Shown here piece after piece: positions 34,569 through 42,502 of a stretch of 64,000 nucleotides of DNA. The stretch is from Niabella sp. (GTDB lineage Bacteria; Bacteroidota; Bacteroidia; Chitinophagales; Chitinophagaceae). The notes under the pieces are model-generated. The model was not told where the DNA came from. It saw only the letters and a program-made list of their open reading frames with translations, and ran no database searches. The stretch's first letter is position 1, and each line of letters begins with the position of its first letter. Both the position numbers and the translations under genes were made by a program. The stretch covers positions 124,001-188,000 of the forward strand of contig NZ_JASLGT010000009.1 in NCBI RefSeq assembly GCF_030150205.1, written 5' to 3'.

Positions 34569-35849
34569 GGAGGAAAGCATTGCAGCGAGTGTCTTCAGGT
34601 CTGGTAACTGCAGGTCTATATCCGGATGCGGCAGCACTTCCGAAGCATTGGTGGTTGTAAGATAAATGGTACGCATACCAGCATTACGGCCGAATTTCAT
34701 ATCGGAAATATTATTGCCTACCATTACCGATCGGGTAAGGTCGATATCCGGAAAGTCTGCTGCTGCCTGTAAGGCCATACCGGGGTTGGGCTTCCGGAAA
34801 AAATCACGCGCATCTACTGCCGTGGCAAAATAAATGGCAGGGATATGTCCGCCACTTTTTTTTACTTCATCGCTCAATAAATCATGAATGCCTTGTAAGG
34901 CCGCTTCATCCATTAAACCCTTGCCGATACCTCGCTGATTGGTCACTACGATCACATGCCGGAAGTAATGCGTGAACCGGTGAATGGCTTCCGGAACGCC
35001 GGCATAAAACAGGAATTCATCTTTATGAAATACATAACTGTCCGGTTTCTCTTCGTTGATCACTCCATCCCGGTCGAGGAACAAGGTCCAGTCCGAGGTT
35101 AATGTATCGAGGGTAAAAGGAGCGGCCTGGAAATCGTTCTGAGCGCGGTTGTAGTCTTCGGGAATCCCGATGTCGATAAAATAGCCGTCGGCAACAGCGC
35201 CCGAAAACTTCCCTTCGTTCACAAATTGTTCAAGAAAATCTTTTTCGAAAGAAAATTTTAACGGAAAATGCTTTTGAAGCAGTGCTTCTTTGTGCACCAG
35301 GTATACGCCGGCATTGATCAGCCCGCTTTCATAATATTGTTTTTCCCGGAAACTTACAATATGCTGCTGCCCGTCAGTGGTTACCACCCCATACCGGCTA
35401 AACTGCTGCATGGGTTTCAATGCCAGTGTACAATCGGCTTTGGCTTGATGGTGCAGTGTTATCAGTTGGGAGGCATCAAACGCAAAAAAGCTGTCTCCAT
35501 TTACTGCAAAAACATCCGTTCCGGTAGCTTTCTGCAATGCCAGTTGTATGGCTCCTCCCGTACCCAGCGGTTCTTCCTCAATACAACAATCGTATTGTAA
35601 GGTCGGAAATGTTGTTGCCAGGTAATCTTCTATAACCGCATGCATATAACCCAAACTGAAAATGATGCGTTGTATGCCCTGCCGGCGCAGGTAATTGATT
35701 ACATAATAAAGAAAGGGTTTTCCAGCAACGGGCGCCATACATTTGGGCAGGTCCGGTACCGCTTCGCGCAACCGGGTACCCAGTCCACCCGCCAGTACAA
35801 TGGCCTCCCGGCCTTCTTCCCAGTTGCCCTCTACACGTTTTTGAAGCAT
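34557..35849 (-). CDS. hddC/gmhB: Fused heptose-1-phosphate guanylyltransferase (HddC) and heptose bisphosphatase (GmhB)
   Basis: 430 residues. Residues 15-235 are a sugar nucleotidyltransferase: IVLAGGLGTRLREAVPDLPKCMAPVAGKP, then NGDSFFAFD. From about residue 255 a HAD phosphatase follows: FLDRDGVINEEKP, VTNQRGIGKG, RKPNPGMAL and VGNNISDMKFG. The zinc-binding cysteines of enterobacterial GmhB are absent. With gmhA and hddA next door it completes synthesis of GDP-D-glycero-alpha-D-manno-heptose from sedoheptulose 7-phosphate, a donor for surface glycans. Separated from gmhA by a heptamer array and hairpin. Confidence 0.92.
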   Translation of the reverse strand: MLQKRVEGNWEEGREAIVLAGGLGTRLREAVPDLPKCMAPVAGKPFLYYVINYLRRQGIQRIIFSLGYMHAVIEDYLATTFPTLQYDCCIEEEPLGTGGAIQLALQKATGTDVFAVNGDSFFAFDASQLITLHHQAKADCTLALKPMQQFSRYGVVTTDGQQHIVSFREKQYYESGLINAGVYLVHKEALLQKHFPLKFSFEKDFLEQFVNEGKFSGAVADGYFIDIGIPEDYNRAQNDFQAAPFTLDTLTSDWTLFLDRDGVINEEKPDSYVFHKDEFLFYAGVPEAIHRFTHYFRHVIVVTNQRGIGKGLMDEAALQGIHDLLSDEVKKSGGHIPAIYFATAVDARDFFRKPNPGMALQAAADFPDIDLTRSVMVGNNISDMKFGRNAGMRTIYLTTTNASEVLPHPDIDLQLPDLKTLAAMLSSSQV

Positions 35850-35862
35850 GGCTACGTTTAAT

Positions 35863-35918
35863 ATTTGAAATTTGATGTTTGAGGTTTAACGTCAAACCAG
35901 AAAGGTCGGACGTTAAAC
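35863..35918 (-). repeat. Heptamer array (5 units) plus 10-base inverted repeat
   Basis: Plus-strand units are ATTTGAA, ATTTGAT, GTTTGAG, GTTTAAC and GTCAAAC (35863-35897), CTCAAAC/ATCAAAT-like on the gene strand. GTTTAACGTC (35884-35893) pairs perfectly with GACGTTAAAC (35909-35918). The array lies 25 bases after the gmhA stop. Confidence 0.7.
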
Positions 35919-35922
35919 ACAA

Positions 35923-36498
35923 TCAGCCAAAATATTGTTCCTCTACCAGCTGGCAAATGCTATGACCCAGCAGCATATGGCATTCCTGGATGCGGGGCGT
36001 ATCGGAAGAGGGTATGTTGATTAAAAAATCGGAGCTTGTTTTTAAAAGGCCGCCACTGGCACCGGTGAATCCGATCGTGGTCATGCCTTTGGCCTTGGCC
36101 TGTTCAAATGCCCGCACGATGTTCTGTGAATTGCCTGATGTGCTGAGGCCGATCAAAACGTCGCCGTTTTTACCAATGCCATCGATGATGCGCGAATAGA
36201 TGACATCAAAACTATAGTCATTGGCAACAGCCGTCAGATAGGAGGTGTTGCAATGCAATGCTTCTGCCGGTAATGCTTTACGGTCTTTATAAAACCGTCC
36301 GCTGAACTCTGCTGCCAGGTGCTGGGCATCGGCCGCGCTGCCCCCGTTTCCACAGAAATAGACACTATTGCCTTTTTGGAAAGCCGCAACGATGGTGTGA
36401 ACCACTGCAGCTACGGTCTGCAGCAACTGGTCATTTTCCAACACTTGTTTTTTTACATCGATGGAGGCCTGTATAAGGGATTTGATCTGATGATTCAT
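35923..36498 (-). CDS. gmhA: Sedoheptulose 7-phosphate isomerase
   Basis: 191 residues, one SIS domain. VYFCGNGGSAADAQHLAAEFSGRFYKDR is the phospho-sugar site and DVLIGLSTSGNSQNIVRAFEQAK the second SIS motif. It converts sedoheptulose 7-phosphate to D-glycero-D-manno-heptose 7-phosphate, the first step of the heptose pathway. It starts 2 bases after the hddA stop, so the two genes are coupled. Confidence 0.95.
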   Translation of the reverse strand: MNHQIKSLIQASIDVKKQVLENDQLLQTVAAVVHTIVAAFQKGNSVYFCGNGGSAADAQHLAAEFSGRFYKDRKALPAEALHCNTSYLTAVANDYSFDVIYSRIIDGIGKNGDVLIGLSTSGNSQNIVRAFEQAKAKGMTTIGFTGASGGLLKTSSDFLINIPSSDTPRIQECHMLLGHSICQLVEEQYFG

Positions 36499-36500
36499 AA

Positions 36501-37523
36501 TTAAACTGTCCAGGTTTTTAAACCATGTTTTACAAATTGGTAGTTGCGGTACTGACCGCCAAACTGTTCAAGACTGGTGCGTACTTTATATTTGGTATTG
36601 CCGGGGCAATAGAAAATCATAAAACCGCCGCCACCGGCGCCGCTGATCTTTCCTCCGGATGCACCATTGTTCTTTGCCGTTTCATAGATGGTATCAATCA
36701 GCTCGTTGTTAATACCGGCAGCCATACGGCGCTTTTGTTCAAAGCCTATATCCAGAATCCGGCCAATTTCATCCAGCTGGCCTTTCAACAGGGCTTCCTT
36801 CATCATCTGTGCCTGTTGTTTCAACTGGTGCATGGCTTCAATAGACTGACTTTTCTTTTCGGTTACGTTCTTGCTTTGTTCGATAATGATCTTTGCCGAC
36901 TCCCTGCTGGTGGACGTATAATACAGGAGCAGATTGTTTTCCAGCTCATCCAGGTATCGCTGCCGGATGCGGAGCGGGTTTACAATCACCTTATCATTGC
37001 TATAAAACTCCATATAGTTTACACCGCCAAAGGTTGCGGCATATTGATCCTGACGTCCGCCGGCAAGCCGGAGATCACTGCGTTCGATCTCATAAGCGTA
37101 ATGTGCGATGTCGTATTCACCCAGGGGGAGTTGCAACATTTCCACAAATGCACCAACGATGGCTACTACAAGTGTAGAAGAAGTTCCCAGGCCGGATCCG
37201 GCAGGCGCATCTACATAGGTACTTAAACGAAAGCCGTCATTGGTAAACGGGTAGTCTGTTTGTATGCGGTTGTAAACGCCTTTTAACAGATCGAGGTGCC
37301 CATTGAGCGGCAGTGAGGAAGACCAGCTAAAAGCCTCTGTTTCGTTCCGGTCCAGTGCTTCAAAGGAAATCATTCCGTCGGCCGTACGTTCAATAGTGGC
37401 GTTGGCATTTAAAGAAATGGTGGCATTGAGGATGGCGCCGCCAAACTCATCACAATAGGGGCTTACATCTGTGCCTCCGCCTGCCAGCCCGATCCTTAAC
37501 GGCGCTTTACTTCTGTGAATCAT
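36501..37523 (-). CDS. hddA: D-glycero-alpha-D-manno-heptose 7-phosphate kinase (GHMP kinase)
   Basis: 340 residues from the ATG at 37523 (MIHRSKAPLRIGLAGGGTDV). GHMP motifs are APLRIGLAGGGTDVSPY, DAPAGSGLGTSSTLVVA and KISGAGGGGFMIF. HddA phosphorylates heptose 7-phosphate at C1 with alpha configuration, which leads to GDP-activated rather than ADP-activated heptose. It overlaps the end of the upstream glycosyltransferase gene by 17 bases. Confidence 0.93.
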   Translation of the reverse strand: MIHRSKAPLRIGLAGGGTDVSPYCDEFGGAILNATISLNANATIERTADGMISFEALDRNETEAFSWSSSLPLNGHLDLLKGVYNRIQTDYPFTNDGFRLSTYVDAPAGSGLGTSSTLVVAIVGAFVEMLQLPLGEYDIAHYAYEIERSDLRLAGGRQDQYAATFGGVNYMEFYSNDKVIVNPLRIRQRYLDELENNLLLYYTSTSRESAKIIIEQSKNVTEKKSQSIEAMHQLKQQAQMMKEALLKGQLDEIGRILDIGFEQKRRMAAGINNELIDTIYETAKNNGASGGKISGAGGGGFMIFYCPGNTKYKVRTSLEQFGGQYRNYQFVKHGLKTWTV

Positions 37524-38733
37524 CGTTTCTTGATTTATCAGCCAGCTCAACAATGGCGTTGACCAGGTGATCCCAGCTGTATTTTTCTTTTTCGCTGCGA
37601 AGATGTGGAATAAAGTGGGTTTCTCCTAATCGGAAATATTCCCGGATGGCGTTGGCGATGGAAGCGGGTTCCGGCTCCGCCACCAGTCCGCTTTTCATAT
37701 GGGGAACCAGCGCCGGCAACCCGCCCACATTGGTTACGATCATTGGCTTTTCGAAATAATAGGCCAGGGGCGTTACGCCGCTTTGCGTGGCATTCCGGTA
37801 GGGTTGCACCAGCAGGTCGGCGGCGCATAAATAATATTTAACCTCATTGTCGGGGATGAATTCGGTTCTCAGGATCAGCGCCTCGCGGATGCCCAGCTTG
37901 TCGATCAACTCCTGATAACCGGCTTCATCTTCATAAAACTCACCGGCAATCAACAATTTAATTTCTGATTTCTGATTTCTGATTTCTGATTTCTGTTCCC
38001 GATCGCTACCGGGACTGATCTCTGATGTTTGACGTTTGAGGTTTGAGGTTTCATGTTCAAGACCGGCAAACGCCTTAAGCAGCAGGTCCAGCCCCTTATA
38101 TTTCCGGATGAATCCGAAAAACAGGATGATCTTATCGTTGGCCGGAAGTTGTAAATGACTGCGGGCCGCTGTTTTGGAAACAGGTGTGCCAAAATTGTCA
38201 TACAAGGGATGGTGTACCTGCAGTGCCGGCTTCTGCGTAAAGGTTCGAAGGTCGGTAAATACCTTTTCGCTCATGGTAATAAAACCATCACAGGCTTTTA
38301 TAAAGTAGTTGGTAAAAGGGATGTCGCCGGGCCTTTTTTCATGGGGGATGATATTATCGGCAATGCAAATGATCCTTGTTTTTTTATTTTTCCTGATCTT
38401 CCTGAGTATGGTTCCCAATGCAGGTCCCATCAAAGGAAGCCAGTAGCGTACCACCACGATATCGGGTGCTTCTTTGGCTATTGCATTACCCACCTGCACC
38501 CAGTTAAGCGGGTTGATGGAATTGATGCGGGTATGAATGGCGATATTTTCCGGAGCGGGATCATCCGTATATTGTGATTTTCCCGGAAACAGAAAGGAGG
38601 GGTATTGTAAAGAAAAGGACCAGATCGCAGCCTGGTAGCCACCATCTTCAAATGCTTTTACAAGCCGGTGGTTGAAGGTGGCCAATCCGCCCCGGAGCGG
38701 ATGTGCGGGTCCTATAATAATTACTTTGGGCAT
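37507..38733 (-). CDS. Glycosyltransferase family 4, with an inserted translated repeat
   Basis: 408 residues from the ATG at 38733. The N-terminal half begins VIIIGPAHPLRGGLATFNHRL, and the C-terminal GT-B half has ILFFGFIRKYKGLDLLLKAFA, LLVQPYRNATQSGVTPLAYYF and VGGLPALV. Between LKAFAGLEH and LLIAGEFYED, where GT4 enzymes usually have only a few residues, there are about 32 extra residues (228-259) encoded by heptamer repeats, including KSEIRNQ-KSEIK. The reading frame is kept. The insert falls in a loop before a core strand, so activity may survive. Donor and acceptor are unknown; the neighbours suggest heptose- or mannose-containing surface glycans. Confidence 0.9.
   Translation of the reverse strand: MPKVIIIGPAHPLRGGLATFNHRLVKAFEDGGYQAAIWSFSLQYPSFLFPGKSQYTDDPAPENIAIHTRINSINPLNWVQVGNAIAKEAPDIVVVRYWLPLMGPALGTILRKIRKNKKTRIICIADNIIPHEKRPGDIPFTNYFIKACDGFITMSEKVFTDLRTFTQKPALQVHHPLYDNFGTPVSKTAARSHLQLPANDKIILFFGFIRKYKGLDLLLKAFAGLEHETSNLKRQTSEISPGSDREQKSEIRNQKSEIKLLIAGEFYEDEAGYQELIDKLGIREALILRTEFIPDNEVKYYLCAADLLVQPYRNATQSGVTPLAYYFEKPMIVTNVGGLPALVPHMKSGLVAEPEPASIANAIREYFRLGETHFIPHLRSEKEKYSWDHLVNAIVELADKSRNDDSQK
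37961..38061 (-). repeat. Two heptamer arrays inside the GT4 gene
   Basis: Five perfect ATTTCTG units (37961-37995) and four GTTTGAG-like units (38027-38054) flank a short hairpin (CCCG at 37998-38001, CGGG near 38010-38013). On the gene strand they read CAGAAAT and CTCAAAC. The whole block is in frame. Confidence 0.88.
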
Positions 38734-38832
38734 AAAAAGATGTTCACGTTCGCCTGACCCCACGACCAGCGTTAAGGTTCCTGTTCAACAATATACAGAA
38801 CGATTAAAAGACCATATCCGCAACAGCATCCA

Positions 38833-39777
38833 TTAATCCAGTCCTGTTTTTGCTTCAATTAAATAGGCGTTGCGGCCCGGCGCATTGCGGGAGATCAGTT
38901 CTCCGATAAAACCGGCCATGAACAACTGCACGCCTATGATGATGGCAACCAGGGAAATATAAAAAAACGGACGGTTGGTAATCGAAAAGTCGTTGCTAAA
39001 GACTTTTGAGATGAGCAGGTATAGTGCAGAAAAAAAACCGATCATAAAAAAGACCATGCCCCAAACACCAAAAAAGTGCATAGGGCGCTTGGAAAATTTT
39101 CCTACAAATGTAATGGAAAGGAGGTCCAGGAATCCGTTGATAAAACGATCCCAGCCAAATTTGCTGACCCCGTATTTGCGTTTGCGGTGTTCTACCACTT
39201 TTTCGCCGATCTTTTTAAAGCCGGCCCATTTAGCCAGTACGGGTATGTAACGGTGCATCTCTCCATACACTTCAATGCTTTTTACCACTTTCCGGTTATA
39301 GGCTTTTAAACCGCAATTGAAGTCGTTGAGCTGTATTTTAGAAACCTTACGGGTAACCGCATTAAAGAATTTGGAAGGGATATTTTTGGTAACGGTATTG
39401 TCGTACCGCACTTTCTTCCATCCGCTCACCAGATCGTACCGGTCTTCCCGGATCATCCGGTACAATTCGGGTATTTCATCCGGACTATCCTGCAGGTCGG
39501 CATCCATGGTAATCACCACATCGCCCCGGGTAGCGCGAAAGGCCTCATTCAGCGCGGCAGATTTGCCATAATTGCGTTGGAATTTAATGCCCCGGATATC
39601 CGGATTTTTTTCATGCAGGGAACAAATAACCTGCCAGGAGTTATCGGTACTGCCGTCATCCACAAAAAGGACCTCGTAACTGAAATGGTTTTCCTGCATT
39701 ACCCGCTCGATCCATGCGGCCAGTTCGGGCAATGATTCTTCTTCATTTAATAAAGGTATAACTACAGAAATGTCCAT
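38833..39777 (-). CDS. Family 2 glycosyltransferase, polyprenyl-phosphate type (DPM1/GtrB-like)
   Basis: 314 residues. GT-A part: ISVVIPLLNEEESLPELAAWI, VLFVDDGSTDNSW, GDVVITMDADLQDSPDEIPEL and the NDFNCGLKAYNRKV segment. Two C-terminal transmembrane helices (MVFFMIGFFSALYLLI and YISLVAIIIGVQLFMAGFIGEL) anchor it to the inner membrane. Such enzymes load a sugar onto undecaprenyl phosphate for transfer in the periplasm. It is next to DUF4199 and 70 bases or so from the glycan cluster. Confidence 0.93.
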   Translation of the reverse strand: MDISVVIPLLNEEESLPELAAWIERVMQENHFSYEVLFVDDGSTDNSWQVICSLHEKNPDIRGIKFQRNYGKSAALNEAFRATRGDVVITMDADLQDSPDEIPELYRMIREDRYDLVSGWKKVRYDNTVTKNIPSKFFNAVTRKVSKIQLNDFNCGLKAYNRKVVKSIEVYGEMHRYIPVLAKWAGFKKIGEKVVEHRKRKYGVSKFGWDRFINGFLDLLSITFVGKFSKRPMHFFGVWGMVFFMIGFFSALYLLISKVFSNDFSITNRPFFYISLVAIIIGVQLFMAGFIGELISRNAPGRNAYLIEAKTGLD

Positions 39778-39779
39778 TT

Positions 39780-40259
39780 TTAGTTTTTCTTTGACAAAGA
39801 TAAGGTTCCTGCGGCGGCAGTGGTTACCACCACACCGATAAGTAAAAAGTCAAAAACGGTTCCGGCCAGCACCATCGGTATAAAATATTTACGGGTGTCT
39901 TTTGCCTGTTGATCTATTTCTAAAGGCGTTCGGTCTTTTGCGTTTTTAAGTTGAACTTCTTTTTGTTTGGCCACTGTTTCGTCCATTTTCTTTGGATTTG
40001 TTGCCCAGTAGATCCATGTATACACCACCATTAGCAGGGTTGCCATGATAAAACACCTGAATCCTTCGTTGAATAACGTTCCAAATTTTGTCTTGTCTTT
40101 AGAAGCAATGACAGCCCATACGATTCCTGTTCCGTAAAAGATATATCCTATATAATGCAGGGGAGAATTGTCGGGTGTTTTTAATGCCGATAGGATCAAC
40201 CCTGCCAGTATCATTAAAATACCTGTTATCAGTCCCTTCCTTGTTGCGTTTAATATCAT
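39780..40259 (-). CDS. DUF4199 family membrane protein
   Basis: 159 residues with four hydrophobic helices (GLITGILMILAGLILSAL, YIGYIFYGTGIVWAVIA, CFIMATLLMVVYTWIYWA, VLAGTVFDFLLIGVVVTTAAAG) and a long charged loop with NPKKMDETVAKQKEVQLKN. The pattern matches DUF4199, a Bacteroidota family of unknown function often encoded beside the DPM1-like glycosyltransferase and a dihydroorotase homologue, as here. Confidence 0.85.
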   Translation of the reverse strand: MILNATRKGLITGILMILAGLILSALKTPDNSPLHYIGYIFYGTGIVWAVIASKDKTKFGTLFNEGFRCFIMATLLMVVYTWIYWATNPKKMDETVAKQKEVQLKNAKDRTPLEIDQQAKDTRKYFIPMVLAGTVFDFLLIGVVVTTAAAGTLSLSKKN

Positions 40260-40262
40260 GTG

Positions 40263-41528
40263 TTAAAATGAAAGATTCGTCTGATTGTTATGAATGATGC
40301 CCAACGGCTTACCCGTAAAGGATCTTCCGATAAATGCCGAATTCCGGCTTTGAGAGCGGATGGCATCGGCATTTAATATCCACTGCTGTGCAGGATCAAA
40401 AACCGTAAGTGAGGCGAAGGCCCCTTCTTCAATGGAAGGTACCGGTAATCCAAGGATCTTCCGGGGATTAATGGAGAGCAGCTCCACCCAGCGTTGTTGC
40501 GGTACTTCCGGCAATACGGTATTGAGCACGGCATACGCGGTCTGCAGGCCCAGCATGCCGTTTTTGGCATATTCAAATTCTACCATTTTATGATCGGTAT
40601 CATAAGGAATATGATGCGTAGCCACACAGTCGATAGTACCGTCTGTAATGCCTTTCAGGAGCGCCTTCCGGTCATTAACAGTACGCAACGGCGGGTTTAG
40701 CTTCAGGTTCGTATCGTAAGTTTGAAGGTCATCTTCGGTAAAAAACAGGTGCGCCGGTGTTACAGAAACGGTCACCTTTGTTTTTTTCTGCCGGGCCTCT
40801 TTGATCAGCTTCAGCGAGGCGGCAGTGGTAACACCGGTAAGGTGTAACCGGGAACCGGCATATTCGGCCAGTTTAAGGTCGCGGGTGATCAGCAGCTCTT
40901 CCGCGATGGCCGGCTTTGCCTGGAGGCCTAACCGGGTAGACACGACACCTTCATTCATCAGGCCATTCGGCTGTATGTCTTTATTGTCCGGCAACTGGAT
41001 CAGTACCCCGTTAAAGGGTTTGATGTATTGCAGGGCTTTTACCATGATATCGGAAGACTGGATGGCATTTTTACCATCGGTAAAGGCAATGGCGCCGGAC
41101 TGCCGCATATCGTAGATCTCGGCCAGTTCCTTGCCATCTGTATTTTTGGTAACCGCACCCAACGGGTGAATGCTCACCGGCAACTGCGCTGCTTTTGCAC
41201 AAATATATTCTACTACCGATTTTTGATCAATGGCTGGTTTGGTATTGGGTACAATGCAAACATCGGTAAACCCTCCGGCGGCTGCAGCGGTACTGCCGCT
41301 GGTTAATGTTTCGCGGTATTCAAACCCCGGATCTGCAAAATCTGCAAACAAGTCGACCCAGCCCGGACTTACATGCAGCCCTTTTGCGTCCAGTACTTTG
41401 GCACCTTTCTGAACCAGGTTTTTACCAATAGACTGAATGCTTCCATTTACGATAAGGATATCTGCGGTGCGACCGTTAAAAGAGGAGGTGGGGTCGATGA
41501 TCTTGGATTGCTTAATGAGAATTTTCAT
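40263..41528 (-). CDS. Dihydroorotase homologue lacking metal ligands
   Basis: 421 residues of the amidohydrolase fold, type I dihydroorotase-like: VDLFADFADPGFEYRETLTSG, FTDVCIVPNTKPAID, and the C-terminal composite beta domain (INPRKILGLPVPSIEEGAFASLTVFDP). The HxH metal pair is replaced by FAD (VDLFADFADPG instead of DLHVHLREPG) and the TDHAPH segment reads THHIPYDTD. It therefore probably does not hydrolyse dihydroorotate, and may be a structural or regulatory partner like the inactive PyrC' of Pseudomonas. A separate active pyrC would be expected elsewhere. It starts an apparent operon with DUF4199 and the DPM1-like gene. Confidence 0.88.
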   Translation of the reverse strand: MKILIKQSKIIDPTSSFNGRTADILIVNGSIQSIGKNLVQKGAKVLDAKGLHVSPGWVDLFADFADPGFEYRETLTSGSTAAAAGGFTDVCIVPNTKPAIDQKSVVEYICAKAAQLPVSIHPLGAVTKNTDGKELAEIYDMRQSGAIAFTDGKNAIQSSDIMVKALQYIKPFNGVLIQLPDNKDIQPNGLMNEGVVSTRLGLQAKPAIAEELLITRDLKLAEYAGSRLHLTGVTTAASLKLIKEARQKKTKVTVSVTPAHLFFTEDDLQTYDTNLKLNPPLRTVNDRKALLKGITDGTIDCVATHHIPYDTDHKMVEFEYAKNGMLGLQTAYAVLNTVLPEVPQQRWVELLSINPRKILGLPVPSIEEGAFASLTVFDPAQQWILNADAIRSQSRNSAFIGRSFTGKPLGIIHNNQTNLSF

Positions 41529-41688
41529 TAAGGTGCGAAGATAAGCGCAATTTCTGATTTTTAAAGGAATATGCGTGGAGATCCTGCCATATTGGGGTAG
41601 AAATAGCTGTGTTATGGGAGGGGAAACACAAAAGATACAGCAGGACTGAGATCCCCGGAGACGCTCGCCGTAAAAAAAGCCGTTTCTT

Positions 41689-41718
41689 TTGATAGAAAAA
41701 GAAAATGTATTATATTTG
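41689..41718 (+). promoter_or_regulatory. Promoter of tRNA-Pro
   Basis: TTG (41689-41691), a 19-base spacer and TATATTTG (41711-41718) form a textbook Bacteroidota promoter, about 50 bases before the tRNA. Confidence 0.85.
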
Positions 41719-41768
41719 CACCCCCTCCCAACAACGTCTGTATTTATTTACGGATATGGGATCCGGTT

Positions 41769-41842
41769 CGGGACGTGGCGCAGCCCGGTAGCGCACTTGC
41801 ATGGGGTGCAAGGGGTCGCTAGTTCGAATCTAGTCGTCCCGA
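41769..41842 (+). tRNA. tRNA-Pro (anticodon GGG)
   Basis: 74 bases. Acceptor strands CGGGACG (41769-41775) and CGTCCCG (41835-41841) pair fully. D stem is GCGC/GCGC, the anticodon stem CTTGC/GCAAG encloses ATGGGGT with anticodon GGG, and the T arm is GCTAG-TTCGAAT-CTAGT. CCA is not encoded. Confidence 0.97.
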
Positions 41843-41849
41843 CTTAAAG

Positions 41850-41876
41850 AAGCTCAGCAGTAATGCTGGGCTTTTT
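41850..41876 (+). terminator. Terminator after tRNA-Pro
   Basis: AGCTCAGCA (41851-41859) pairs with TGCTGGGCT (41864-41872) around GTAA, followed by TTTTT. Confidence 0.8.
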
Positions 41877-41883
41877 GATTTTA

Positions 41884-41942
41884 TACCGGTAGCGGATCCC
41901 GCAGTGGCGGGAGGGTCGCTAGTTCGAATCTAGTCGTCCCGA
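41884..41942 (+). pseudogene. Truncated tRNA-Pro copy (D-loop remnant, T arm, 3' acceptor)
   Basis: 41913-41947 is identical to 41813-41847, so the T arm and 3' acceptor strand of tRNA-Pro are repeated exactly 100 bases downstream. Upstream of it CCGGTAGCG also matches the D-loop side. The anticodon arm is replaced by a TCCCGC-AGTG-GCGGGA hairpin and the 5' acceptor strand is missing. It cannot fold as a tRNA. Confidence 0.85.
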
Positions 41943-41984
41943 CTTAATAAAAAAGCTTCTGATTCTTTCAGAGGCTTTTTTATT
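41905..41984 (+). repeat. Left copy of 80-base repeat bracketing 12.4 kb
   Basis: It spans TGGCGG, the tRNA T arm and acceptor end, and a downstream hairpin with T-run (AAAAAGC at about 41950 with GCTTTTTT). It aligns with 54343-54423 at roughly four fifths of positions with two single-base gaps. The match extends both upstream and downstream of the tRNA homology. Confidence 0.75.
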
Positions 41985-42103
41985 GCCTTTTTTCGGATCA
42001 TGTTGGATATTTGGGGGATTGTAGGGATTAAGCATAAATATTAGCGAGTCTAAACAGGAAAAAAGCAATATCTCTTACCCCTCTTGCTGCAGCTCTGAAG
42101 GCC

Positions 42104-42502
42104 TTGATTTTAGCATTAAAAGATCTCGCAGCAGCATTGGACTATATGGATCAGGTAATTTCATTTTCCTTGTCCGACATCTTCATAGCTGCTTTTGAAG
42201 TATATCGTGAACAAAGCAATGACAGTCGGGCAGATGAAATAATTGAGTTATTCAAGTACAATACAAATAGTAAGGAGTATATACTTTTGTTGCGATACGT
42301 TTTTTCACCTGCAATGATCAAAGATATAGCGGCCTATATTCAGACAATTGGCGAGGTTAGAATTACGTTCCTTTCTACACATCCGGCATCGTACCTCCTG
42401 CATCATCGTTTCAACAACAAAAAAGCCCGCCCGTTTACCCGGGCAGGCTTCTTTATAATCGAAGTGTACGGTTTAATTGTTCACCACTTTTACAATTTTT
42501 GA
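42104..42502 (+). pseudogene. Possible gene remnant at the island edge
   Basis: An open frame (TTG at 42104; open from 42038 without an ATG) reads ALKDLAAALDYMDQV, then FIAAFEVYREQSNDS and AYIQTIGEVRITFLSTHP. Composition looks protein-like but I do not recognise it. The last third runs through the terminator of the opposite gene, so the 3' end is not genuine. Probably a truncated or chance frame. Confidence 0.3.
42419..42452 (-). terminator. Terminator of the RCC1-type gene
   Basis: On the minus strand GCCTGCCCG pairs with CGGGCGGGC around a 6-base loop and is followed by TTTTTT, 20 bases after the stop at 42473. Confidence 0.85.

Noticed and set aside
36525..37226. 233-codon open frame on the plus strand
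   Set aside because: Fully opposite hddA, whose GHMP motifs are clear; the frame has no protein features.
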